Origin: Candidatus Zophobacter franzmannii
GTDB lineage: Bacteria; Cloacimonadota; Cloacimonadia; Cloacimonadales; JAFGVF01
Length of the DNA: 8,472 nt
Direction of reading: 5' to 3'
NCBI GenBank assembly: GCA_030765245.1
Contig: JAVCCX010000105.1
Span: 1-8,472, forward strand
A program made the position numbers and the translations under genes. The notes beneath the pieces are model-generated. The model had not been told where the DNA came from. It did no database searches and saw only the letters and a program-made list of their open reading frames with translations. Position 1 is the first letter of the stretch; each line of letters begins with the position of its first letter. Positions 1 through 5,958 of this stretch are shown here, in pieces.

Positions 1-114
1 CTAAAAGAAGAAGGCCTCGAAGTTGGCGTGTATCCTGTCTCAGAGAGTTCGTGGATAGATGTTGGTCAGTGGAAAGAATACGCTAAGTCTCAAGATTTTT
101 TAAACCACCTTTAG
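1..114 (+). CDS. 3' end of a sugar nucleotidyltransferase-like protein (partial)
   Basis: The first frame is open from the window edge to TAG at 112-114 and encodes the last 37 residues of a protein. The tail contains SSWIDVGQWKEYAKSQDFL. An aromatic residue followed by (I/L)D(I/V)G, then a short linker and E-Y, is the typical closing motif of the NTP_transferase family (RmlA/ManC/GlmU-like NDP-sugar pyrophosphorylases, and the CBS-domain PtmE type found in nonulosonic acid pathways). Such enzymes join a sugar-1-phosphate to a nucleotide in the cytoplasm. The catalytic N-terminal half lies outside the window, so substrate and exact subfamily cannot be read. The position directly before flagellin, with a Maf glycosyltransferase gene downstream, makes a role in making the flagellin glycan precursor plausible, but that is inference. 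No strong terminator follows the stop. Confidence 0.6.
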   Translation, partial: LKEEGLEVGVYPVSESSWIDVGQWKEYAKSQDFLNHL

Positions 115-154
115 AAAACTTTTCATATATTAGAAAAATATAATGCTTTTTCAT

Positions 155-181
155 TAAAGACTGGGTGCTTTATACCGAGAA
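155..181 (+). promoter_or_regulatory. sigma-28 (FliA/SigD) promoter of the flagellin gene
   Basis: TAAA at 155-158 is followed by a 15-base spacer and ACCGAGAA at 174-181. The enteric consensus is TAAA-N15-GCCGATAA and the Bacillus SigD form ends in CCGATAT, so the -35 core and spacing are exact and the -10 differs at two of eight positions. Transcription would start near 188, giving a 5' leader of about 120 bases before the ATG at 311. The location upstream of flagellin, the classic late flagellar gene, agrees with this assignment. The same layout recurs before fliD. Confidence 0.85.
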
Positions 182-213
182 TAATAGAGAATGACTATGA
201 TTTGATATTAAGA

Positions 214-221
214 GGGGGGGG
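214..221 (+). repeat. Homopolymeric G8 tract in the flagellin leader
   Basis: Eight consecutive G residues lie in the transcribed but untranslated leader, about 25 bases after the predicted transcription start and 90 bases before the start codon. It is the only such G run in an otherwise AT-rich window. Tracts like this can change length by slippage. Here a length change would alter the leader rather than a reading frame. No C-rich partner for pairing is visible in the leader. Confidence 0.6.
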
Positions 222-258
222 ATAAGTTCTTAATTTTCAAGGCAAAAAGGTAAAAAGA

Positions 259-302
259 GTGACAACAAGGATGTGTGTCACAAGTTCAAAAAATCAAGGA
301 GG
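259..302 (+). promoter_or_regulatory. Putative CsrA/RsmA binding region in the flagellin leader (two AAGGA sites)
   Basis: GTGACA (259-264) pairs fully with TGTCAC (276-281), leaving an 11-base loop at 265-275. The stretch 265-274 reads ACAAGGATGT, which matches the last ten positions of the CsrA SELEX consensus RUACARGGAUGU, with GGA (269-271) in the middle of the loop, the preferred presentation. A second AAGGA (296-300) is the Shine-Dalgarno sequence itself (AAGGAGG, 296-302). The GGA cores are 29 bases apart. Paired sites, one in a hairpin and one on the Shine-Dalgarno, match the known arrangement in the Bacillus subtilis hag leader, where CsrA blocks translation and FliW relieves it. No csrA or fliW gene is in the window, so regulation is inferred. 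Confidence 0.65.
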
Positions 303-310
303 AAAAAAAT

Positions 311-1753
311 ATGGGTATGCAAATTAATCACAATATAGCTGCATTAAACGCTTGGAGAAATCTAGGTATAGCTAACGCAGGTATGGGAAGTTCAGTTGAA
401 AAACTGTCTTCAGGACTAAGAATCAATAGAGGAGCGGACGATCCCGCTGGTTTATTGATTTCAGAAAAGCTAAGGTCTCAGATCTCTGGGCTAGACCAAG
501 CAATGAGTAATGCATCAGACGCGGTGTCCATGGTACAAACTGCTGAGGGTGCACTAACAGAAATGAACAGTATCTTAAATAGTATTAGATCTCTAGCAAT
601 TCACGCATCAAACTCTGGTGCTGTTGATTCAGATTCAATCGGTGCTGACCAAGATGCGGTTGATAGAGCAATTACTGCTATGCAGAGAATTGCAACAACT
701 ACAAAATATGCAGGTAAGTTCTTATTAAAAGGAGACTCTACATCAAATACTTTAGTAGCTAATACTATATCAGGAGTTACTGCTACTGGTGTGTCAGCTT
801 TCGCTGCTTCTGCAGTAACAGGTAGCACGCTAGACCTAACTGTCACAACTGCAAGAGCAGTTGCAACAGGTACAATTACGATTGCTAATATGGTATCAGG
901 AACAGGCGGAATGATTTTTGATGATGGAACTACAGAAACTACGTATGCGGGTGCATCTATTGGGGCAATGGGAACTCTTAGTGCATTGGCTGGTAAGTTA
1001 AATGTAATTTATGATACAGGTACATTTGCTGTGGCTACTGGAGCGGCTACTTCGGCAGGTACAATTACATTTACAGCGGATGCTTTTGGAACAAATCTTT
1101 CATATGCAATAGATTCTAATGCTACAGCTGATACTATTATTGCGGAAACAGACATGGTTGCTTCAATTAATGGAGCTGCTGGTACTGTTAGTGGATTTGT
1201 TGTTACAGGAACAACTGCTGCTGGGTCTGGATTAGTAGGCACGCTTACTTCTGCTACTAATGAGACAGGCGCTATAGCACTAGCTAGAGTAGCAACTGGT
1301 GATCTTTCGCTACAATTCTCACTTTCTGAAGATGCTTCATCAGACGGTATCGTAACTTACGGTATGTCTAGTATGCAAGCAGGACAGATTGGGTATGATG
1401 CTACAGTAGGAAATACCGCAGGTCTTAATGATGTTAGCGCTACTGAAAGTGGAGCTTATACTCTTGCAGATAATGCTGCTAATGCAGTAGCTATTATTGA
1501 CCAAGCGATTACCGATGTATCAACTGAAAGAGCAAATTTGGGATCATTCCAGAAGTTTACATTAGAAACAACTATCAACAACCTAGGTGTTACTAAAGAA
1601 AACCTAACAGCATCTGAGTCTCGTATTAGAGACGTAGATATGGCTGCAGAAATGATGGAATTTACTAAGAATCAGATTCTTGTACAAGCAGGTACAGCGA
1701 TGTTAGCCCAAGCTAATCAATTGCCAACAACTGTATTACAGTTACTAGGATAA
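311..1753 (+). CDS. fliC: Flagellin, filament structural protein
   Basis: This gene encodes a 480-residue flagellin, the subunit secreted through the flagellar export apparatus and polymerised into the filament. The N-terminal D0/D1 region (about 1-140) begins MGMQINHNIAALNAWRNL and includes KLSSGLRINRGADDPAGL, a hallmark flagellin segment. The C-terminal D1/D0 region (about 386-480) has ERANLGSFQ, SESRIRDVDMAAEM and the end QLPTTVLQLLG. The middle (about 143-385) is a hypervariable D2/D3-type domain rich in Ala, Thr, Ser and Gly and lacking Trp and Cys, a plausible surface for O-glycosylation. ATG 311 is chosen because AAGGAGG (296-302) lies 8 bases upstream; an in-frame GTG at 275 lies before that site, inside the proposed regulatory hairpin. 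Transcription is likely from the sigma-28 promoter at 155-181, with probable CsrA control. flaG follows 75 bases later. The symbol could equally be hag or flaA, depending on lineage. Confidence 0.97.
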   Translation: MGMQINHNIAALNAWRNLGIANAGMGSSVEKLSSGLRINRGADDPAGLLISEKLRSQISGLDQAMSNASDAVSMVQTAEGALTEMNSILNSIRSLAIHASNSGAVDSDSIGADQDAVDRAITAMQRIATTTKYAGKFLLKGDSTSNTLVANTISGVTATGVSAFAASAVTGSTLDLTVTTARAVATGTITIANMVSGTGGMIFDDGTTETTYAGASIGAMGTLSALAGKLNVIYDTGTFAVATGAATSAGTITFTADAFGTNLSYAIDSNATADTIIAETDMVASINGAAGTVSGFVVTGTTAAGSGLVGTLTSATNETGAIALARVATGDLSLQFSLSEDASSDGIVTYGMSSMQAGQIGYDATVGNTAGLNDVSATESGAYTLADNAANAVAIIDQAITDVSTERANLGSFQKFTLETTINNLGVTKENLTASESRIRDVDMAAEMMEFTKNQILVQAGTAMLAQANQLPTTVLQLLG

Positions 1754-1757
1754 GGAA

Positions 1758-1812
1758 GTCACGGATGACGCTGAAGAATAGGTTGGCCCTTTTATTAGGG
1801 CTATCCTTCTTC
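1758..1812 (+). promoter_or_regulatory. Hairpins in the flagellin-flaG intergenic region
   Basis: Two stem-loops occupy the 75 bases between flagellin and flaG. The first is short: GTCA (1758-1761) pairs with TGAC (1766-1769) around a CGGA tetraloop, placing an ANGGA core partly in a loop. The second is longer and imperfect: a core of GGCCCT (1785-1790) against AGGGCT (1797-1802) around TTTATT, with an outer GAAGAA (1773-1778) against TTCTTC (1807-1812). No run of T follows the second stem, so it is unlikely to be a full intrinsic terminator. A role in protecting the 3' end of the abundant flagellin message, or in reducing read-through into flaG, is inferred. The flaG Shine-Dalgarno (1817-1822) starts just outside the stem. 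Confidence 0.5.
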
Positions 1813-1828
1813 GAAAGAGGTGGTAGAA

Positions 1829-2257
1829 ATGAACATTAACACGGACGTTAATAGTTATAGCCTTCAAACTGTGATGCAGGGCACATCAGACAAGAGTAGT
1901 AAACCTGCTCCTGCTGAGAAGCCAGTTGCTGAAGCAGCCTCTTCTGCAAAGAAGGAAGCTGTTCAAGAATTGACAGTAGTAGACAACACTGTTCTTAAGG
2001 AGTCTATTGATCATAAAGCAGTAGAAGCTGAACAAGAGATGAGGGATAATTTAGAGAAGCAGATTAATGCATCTTTAAAAGATCTTAATTTTGGCCTCAG
2101 CTTGAATGTTGATGAACGGACAAATAGAATGGTAGCTAGGATAACAGATAAAGAGAGTGGTCAGGTTGTTAAAGAGATCCCTCCTCAGGAATTGTTAGAT
2201 TTAGCCGCTAAACTAAAAGAGACAGTGGAGGGTATGTTATTCGAAGCAAGAGGTTAA
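1829..2257 (+). CDS. flaG: FlaG family flagellar protein
   Basis: This gene encodes a 142-residue protein of the FlaG family. The first 70 or so residues are low-complexity and rich in Ala, Lys, Glu and Pro, as is usual for the variable FlaG N-terminus. The conserved domain spans about 83-140: LNFGLSLNVDERTN, then MVARITDKESGQVVKEIPP with the signature I-P-P at 117-119, then a C-terminal amphipathic helix. In other bacteria FlaG lies beside flagellin or fliD and its loss often alters filament length; its biochemical role is not settled. ATG 1829 is preferred over the in-frame GTG at 1820 because GAGGTG (1817-1822) is a good Shine-Dalgarno with a 6-base gap and overlaps that GTG. It is probably co-transcribed with flagellin, and a strong hairpin follows it at 2300-2335. 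Confidence 0.92.
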   Translation: MNINTDVNSYSLQTVMQGTSDKSSKPAPAEKPVAEAASSAKKEAVQELTVVDNTVLKESIDHKAVEAEQEMRDNLEKQINASLKDLNFGLSLNVDERTNRMVARITDKESGQVVKEIPPQELLDLAAKLKETVEGMLFEARG

Positions 2258-2299
2258 TTCTCTTGTTATAGAAGAAGGCTATCCTCATAGCGTACAATA

Positions 2300-2335
2300 A
2301 GACAACTTTCGCATAGAAATATGCGGAGGTTGTTT
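2300..2335 (+). terminator. Stem-loop terminator after flaG (GAAA tetraloop)
   Basis: Bases 2302-2315 pair with 2320-2333 in a 14-bp stem containing only two G-U wobbles, closed by the GNRA-type tetraloop GAAA (2316-2319). An A-T and a G-U pair can extend the base to 2300-2335. The bases that follow (TTTCGTATATTT) are T-rich but not a clean T run, so termination efficiency is uncertain. The position, between the flaG stop and the fliD promoter, supports its acting as the boundary of the flagellin-flaG unit. A tiny 5-bp hairpin (GCTAT/ATAGC, 2278-2291) precedes it. Confidence 0.75.
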
Positions 2336-2346
2336 CGTATATTTAC

Positions 2347-2373
2347 TAAAGTTTTTCAAAAAAATACCGATAA
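2347..2373 (+). promoter_or_regulatory. sigma-28 (FliA/SigD) promoter of the fliD operon
   Basis: TAAA at 2347-2350 is followed by exactly 15 bases and ACCGATAA at 2366-2373, which differs from the consensus GCCGATAA only in its first base. Transcription would begin near 2380, giving a leader of about 60 bases before the fliD ATG at 2440. It lies immediately behind the terminator hairpin, as expected for the start of a separate unit covering fliD, fliS, the 94-residue gene and maf. Confidence 0.9.
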
Positions 2374-2439
2374 TCAACTAATGGACAAAACGTGAAAAAA
2401 CGCTAATATTAATAATGTATCCAAACGACAGGGGAAATT

Positions 2440-5400
2440 ATGGGCGGAAGTATAAATGGTATAGCTTCAGGAATGGACACAGATGCAATCATCGATGCGA
2501 TGATGGGTGTCAAACGTCAGCAAGTAACGAGGCTACAATTAAGGAGAGAAACAGAGTTTGCAAAGAAGGATGCATGGACAACCATTCAGTCCAATCTTGT
2601 TACTTTACAGCTTTCTGCATATACATTATCGAGAGAAACTACTTTTAATGCTAAGAGTGTAAGCGTCTCAGACGATACAGTTCTTTCTGCGACAGCAGGC
2701 AGAAGTGCTGTAGAAGGAGACTATAGCTTCTATGTGCAACAACTCGCGGCAAAACACCAATTAACTACAAATGGCTTTTATGACTACGATGAAACTACTG
2801 TTGGAATTGGTTCGATTAGTTTTGAAACAGCAGCAGCAAAGGTAGTAAAAGATGTTGACCTTAGCTCTCTTAATGGTGGGCAGGGAGTAGATAGAGGAAT
2901 AATCAAGATAACAGATAGGGATGGAATCAGCGCTAATATAGATTTAACAAGCGCAATGTCTATCCAAGATGTTTTGGATGAAATAAATAAAAATACAACA
3001 ATAAATGTAACAGCTACAGTTGCAAATGATGGATTAGGGTTTGATTTGTCAGATGGAACTGGCGGTAGTGGAACATTCTCAGTTGCTGAAGTTGATGGAA
3101 GTACTGCTTCAGATTTAGGAATCCTGCAAAGCGGAGCATCAGATAGTCTTTATGGTAGCAATGTATATTACTTAACATCATCAAGTAGTCTAGAACTACT
3201 TAATGATGGATTAGGGGTAGATAAAGGAACTTTTAATATTAATGGTACAGTTGTGGACATTAGCTTAGCAATGACAATTGGCGATGCGGTAGATGCTATT
3301 AACAATGCCGGAACAGGCGCAACAGCTTCTCTTAGATCTGATGGATTAGGTATCACATTGTCTGGAACTGTTACAAGCGTGTCCGAAGATGCAGGAAACA
3401 TAGCTGCTGATCTTGGGTTATTTGGAATGATAGGAACAGGAGATGGTTCTGATGTTTTAGCAGGAATGAACTCTGTGTTATTGAAAAACTTAAATGGTGG
3501 AGCAGGAGTAAGCGGCACTACTATTTTAATTAATGGGCAAACGGTAGATTTAAGCAGTGCTAGTACATTGCAAGAGGCAGTCAATCTTATTAATAACGAG
3601 TATGGAACTACTGCGGTTTCAGCAAATTATAATTCTTTAGAAAACGGCATAAAACTTTCTTCTTCAGCTCCAATAACAGTTGCAGAAGGGGATGGCACAG
3701 TAGCAGCAGACCTTGGGCTAGCTATTGGTGTTTCTACTGGCAATTCAGTAACAGGGGCAGATTTGGATTTGCAATACATAGGAGCAAACACAAGACTTTC
3801 TTCTTTGAATTTTGGTTCAGGCGTTCGTTCTGGGGATATTACTATTACAAATAAGGATGGTGAAGAATTAGCCTTTGACATGAGCGAAGCAGATACTATC
3901 GGAGATGTGTTAGATGCTATTAATGCAAGCTCTGCTACTTCTAGTGTCACAGCTACCATCAATTCTACAGGTGATGGCGTATTAATAACCGATACTACGG
4001 GAGGCGCAGGGAGTTTAATTGTCTCAGAGGATGGCTCTGGTCATTTCGCTGAGGACTTGGGAATTAAATCATCAGTTGCAGGTGCAACTATAGATGGTTC
4101 TTTTGAACAATCTATAACAATAGCTAATACAGATTCATTAGAAGATATTCGTGATTCTGTTAACAGTTTGGGTATGGGCGTAAAAGCATCAATAATTAAC
4201 GATGGTTCATCCATGCCATATAGGCTAGTTTTCAGTTCAGAGAATAGTGGAGAAATAGGTGAGTTTATTTACGATACGGATATAAGTGTGCTATCTATGA
4301 ATGTTTCTGCGCAGGCGAGAGATGCTATTCTTGTTCTAGGAGAACCAGGCAGTGATAATGCTGTATATAGCAGCAGTTCCTCCAATAAGGTGAATGATTT
4401 TATTCAAGGTGTTGAATTAAATTTAGCAGATACTTCAGATTCAGCGATAAATATAAAGATTGATAGCAATTATGATGATGTTATTGAAGCAGCTAATGAT
4501 TTTGTAGAAAAATATAATACATTAATGGATAAGATGGGTGATCAACTAACATATGATGCTTCATTAGGTGAAGGGGGCCCACTGTTTGGAGATACCAATT
4601 TATTTATGTTGCAACAAGATGTCTTTCAAATGGTTACAAGAAGTGTAGATGGTGGTAGCGGCAATGTTACATCAATGATGCAAGTTGGGTTTACTCTAAA
4701 TACTTCAGGTGAACTGGGGATAAATGAATCTGAGCTAAGAAATTCTTTGTCAGATGATATGGAATCTGTAGTAGAGTTTTTCACATTACGAGGAGATAGT
4801 GCTACTAGTGCCACAGTTTCTGTTACAGGAACGGATTCCGGATGGAATGTCGCTGGGCTAACAGATGGTAACGATAACACTTCCGACTATGCTTCGGGAA
4901 CAACTGGTTGGCAGTATATAAATGGTGGCAGTGTAGAAATGGATTTTGGTCAAAATACTCTTTTAAGTAGATTAGAAATTAAAGGTGTAGGCAGCACTGA
5001 AAGCGATAGACTGAAAAGCTTTGATGTAGAATATTGGAACTTATCTACTAAAGACTGGAGCAATTATAGTTCTGTAGTTAATAATCAAAATCAAGATATA
5101 AGCATGTATTTTCCAACAGGAATAACAACATCCAAGGTAAGATTAAGTAATCTTCAAGGATATGGCGCTAGTTCAAAAATTCTTGAAGTAAATGCATTAC
5201 AAAATCAGGGGTTTGCAGCATATATAGATTTGGCCCTGTCTAAGATGACAGATGGCGGAACTGGAACTGCATATAGCGCACAAGATACAATAGAAGATAA
5301 TGTGGAATTGTATGACGAACAGATAGCAAGCTTGGAAGGCAGACTAGCAATAGAGGAAGATAGACTGCGTGCTACTTTTGTCCAAATGGAACAGGCATTA

Positions 5401-5475
5401 AATCAATTAAGCAGTATGAGCAGTTGGCTATCAACACAGTCAAGCTCATTAAGTGCAAACTGGCGATCGTTATAA
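2440..5475 (+). CDS. fliD: Flagellar filament cap protein FliD (HAP2), enlarged with repeats and an inserted domain
   Basis: FliD caps the filament tip and guides insertion of flagellin subunits. The N-terminus SINGIASGMDTDAIIDAMM and the following helix (to about residue 65) are typical of FliD_N. The C-terminus from about 624 holds FliD_C features (AQARDAILVLG, a VEKYNTL segment, a long predicted coiled coil at about 950-1005, final STQSSSLSANWRSL). At 1011 residues it is much larger than common FliD proteins (roughly 450-700). The extra length comes from four tandem units with Flagellin_IN-like character (about 140-542) and a separate domain at about 785-922 placed between the VVEFF segment and the GFAAYIDLAL helix. 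ATG 2440 has AGGGGA (2430-2435) upstream and gives the canonical N-terminus. The gene follows its own sigma-28 promoter and is followed after 27 bases by fliS. No frameshift or internal stop is seen. Confidence 0.96.
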   Translation: MGGSINGIASGMDTDAIIDAMMGVKRQQVTRLQLRRETEFAKKDAWTTIQSNLVTLQLSAYTLSRETTFNAKSVSVSDDTVLSATAGRSAVEGDYSFYVQQLAAKHQLTTNGFYDYDETTVGIGSISFETAAAKVVKDVDLSSLNGGQGVDRGIIKITDRDGISANIDLTSAMSIQDVLDEINKNTTINVTATVANDGLGFDLSDGTGGSGTFSVAEVDGSTASDLGILQSGASDSLYGSNVYYLTSSSSLELLNDGLGVDKGTFNINGTVVDISLAMTIGDAVDAINNAGTGATASLRSDGLGITLSGTVTSVSEDAGNIAADLGLFGMIGTGDGSDVLAGMNSVLLKNLNGGAGVSGTTILINGQTVDLSSASTLQEAVNLINNEYGTTAVSANYNSLENGIKLSSSAPITVAEGDGTVAADLGLAIGVSTGNSVTGADLDLQYIGANTRLSSLNFGSGVRSGDITITNKDGEELAFDMSEADTIGDVLDAINASSATSSVTATINSTGDGVLITDTTGGAGSLIVSEDGSGHFAEDLGIKSSVAGATIDGSFEQSITIANTDSLEDIRDSVNSLGMGVKASIINDGSSMPYRLVFSSENSGEIGEFIYDTDISVLSMNVSAQARDAILVLGEPGSDNAVYSSSSSNKVNDFIQGVELNLADTSDSAINIKIDSNYDDVIEAANDFVEKYNTLMDKMGDQLTYDASLGEGGPLFGDTNLFMLQQDVFQMVTRSVDGGSGNVTSMMQVGFTLNTSGELGINESELRNSLSDDMESVVEFFTLRGDSATSATVSVTGTDSGWNVAGLTDGNDNTSDYASGTTGWQYINGGSVEMDFGQNTLLSRLEIKGVGSTESDRLKSFDVEYWNLSTKDWSNYSSVVNNQNQDISMYFPTGITTSKVRLSNLQGYGASSKILEVNALQNQGFAAYIDLALSKMTDGGTGTAYSAQDTIEDNVELYDEQIASLEGRLAIEEDRLRATFVQMEQALNQLSSMSSWLSTQSSSLSANWRSL
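2857..4065 (+). repeat. Four tandem Flagellin_IN-like repeats encoded within fliD
   Basis: Four protein units lie at about residues 140-228, 250-327, 347-427 and 452-542. Each opens with L-x-x-L-N-x-G-x-G-V (Asn 145, 255, 352 and 457, so 97-110 residues apart), continues with an I-x-I-(N/T) strand and a hydrophobic T-(I/L)-x-(D/E)-(A/V)-(V/L)-x-x-I-N segment, and closes with A-x-DLG(I/L). The I-N-x motif block matches the Flagellin_IN/hook-IN family. Nucleotide identity between units is only patchy (short shared stretches such as gatggattagg), which points to old duplications rather than a recent expansion. They would form surface-exposed stalk or leg domains of the cap. Confidence 0.8.
4792..5205 (+). 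other. Inserted F5/8 type C (discoidin)-like domain within FliD
   Basis: Residues about 785-922 of FliD have no counterpart in ordinary FliD. The order of features resembles the F5/8 type C / CBM32 galactose-binding-like jellyroll: GLTDGNDNTSDY early, then a Trp (824), a VEMDFGQN strand (about 832-839), a LSRLEIKGVG strand, SFDVEYWN with STKDW (about 860-873), a strand with KVRLSNL (899-905), and a closing KILEVNAL (913-920). Family members often bind carbohydrates or lipid head groups at the loops of the barrel. Binding here is inferred from the pattern alone; the ligand and any bound calcium cannot be read. The domain sits between the FliD_C body and the C-terminal helices, so it would project from the tip of the filament. 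Confidence 0.65.
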
Positions 5476-5502
5476 ATAACAAAAAGTGGGGTGGTGACAA
5501 GT

Positions 5503-5952
5503 ATGTATGGGGTTAACTTAAGTATGTATAAAGAGAATGAGGTGCTTGGGGCTGCACCGGAAAAATTAGTATTAATGCTCTATGAGGGGGCTATTAATTT
5601 CTTAAAAAGATTAGATGATATGGATTATAGTAAGAATATAGAGACCAAAGGCTATAATATTAACAAAGCTTACGATATTCTCTCATCCCTTAGTGATTCG
5701 TTAGATATGCGGTATAAAGATATATCAGACCCATTACGTAGCTTGTATACTTATATGCAAAAGCTGTTAGTGCAGGCAAATATAGAGAATGATACAACAA
5801 AAGTTGCGCAAGTAATCAAGATGATTACTGAATTGAAAGATAGCTGGCAGCAGGCAATGGGTAAGGTTGCGATTGAGAAAGTAAGTGCTCAAACTGAAGC
5901 ATTTTCAGACCCTGATCAGCTTGAACAAAGCAGCTTTTCAATGGTAGGCTAA
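5503..5952 (+). CDS. fliS: Flagellin export chaperone FliS
   Basis: This gene encodes a 149-residue protein that matches FliS over its whole length. FliS is a cytoplasmic four-helix chaperone that wraps the C-terminal D0 region of flagellin, prevents early polymerisation and delivers it to the export gate. The signature APEKLVLMLYEGAINFLKR is at residues 18-36, preceded by an N-terminal MYKENEV segment like the YKQNQV found in the family. The helical middle (LSSLSDSLDM, then a LYTYMQKLLVQAN segment) also fits. ATG 5503 gives the usual start MYGVN; GTG codons at 5491 and 5494 fall inside the G-rich Shine-Dalgarno region (GGTGGTG, 5490-5496). The gene lies 27 bases after fliD and 6 bases before the next gene, so it is clearly part of that operon. 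In some species FliS also binds FliW, which would link it to the CsrA switch. Confidence 0.95.
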   Translation: MYGVNLSMYKENEVLGAAPEKLVLMLYEGAINFLKRLDDMDYSKNIETKGYNINKAYDILSSLSDSLDMRYKDISDPLRSLYTYMQKLLVQANIENDTTKVAQVIKMITELKDSWQQAMGKVAIEKVSAQTEAFSDPDQLEQSSFSMVG

Positions 5953-5958
5953 TATCTA

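Noticed and set aside
139..144. TATAAT as a sigma-70 -10 box upstream of flagellin
   Set aside because: No acceptable -35 lies 16-18 bases upstream and the sigma-28 promoter just downstream explains transcription better; chance is likely in this AT-rich stretch.
133..152. GAAAAA/TTTTTC inverted repeat as terminator of the upstream gene
   Set aside because: The stem would be only six base pairs, mostly A-T, with an 8-base loop, too weak to call.
275..310. Longer flagellin N-terminus starting at GTG 275
   Set aside because: It would place the Shine-Dalgarno AAGGAGG inside the coding region and add 12 residues not seen in flagellins; ATG 311 fits both spacing and the family N-terminus.
601..1242. 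Minus-strand open frames at 601-846 and 1009-1242
   Set aside because: They lie wholly inside the flagellin gene, have no ribosome binding site or recognisable protein character, and are antisense shadows of an Ala/Thr-rich coding sequence.
2428..2435. ACAGGGGA before fliD as a CsrA site
   Set aside because: It lacks the ANGGA core with correct spacing and shows no hairpin; it is adequately explained as the fliD Shine-Dalgarno.
2415..2648. Plus-strand 77-codon frame overlapping the start of fliD
   Set aside because: It begins upstream of fliD in another frame, has no Shine-Dalgarno, and its product has the odd composition of an out-of-frame translation of fliD.
3168..4880. Minus-strand open frames at 3168-3584, 3627-3962 and 4626-4880
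   Set aside because: All are antisense to the fliD repeat or FliD_C coding regions, are rich in Pro, Ser and Val as expected for reverse reading of such sequence, and have no initiation signals.
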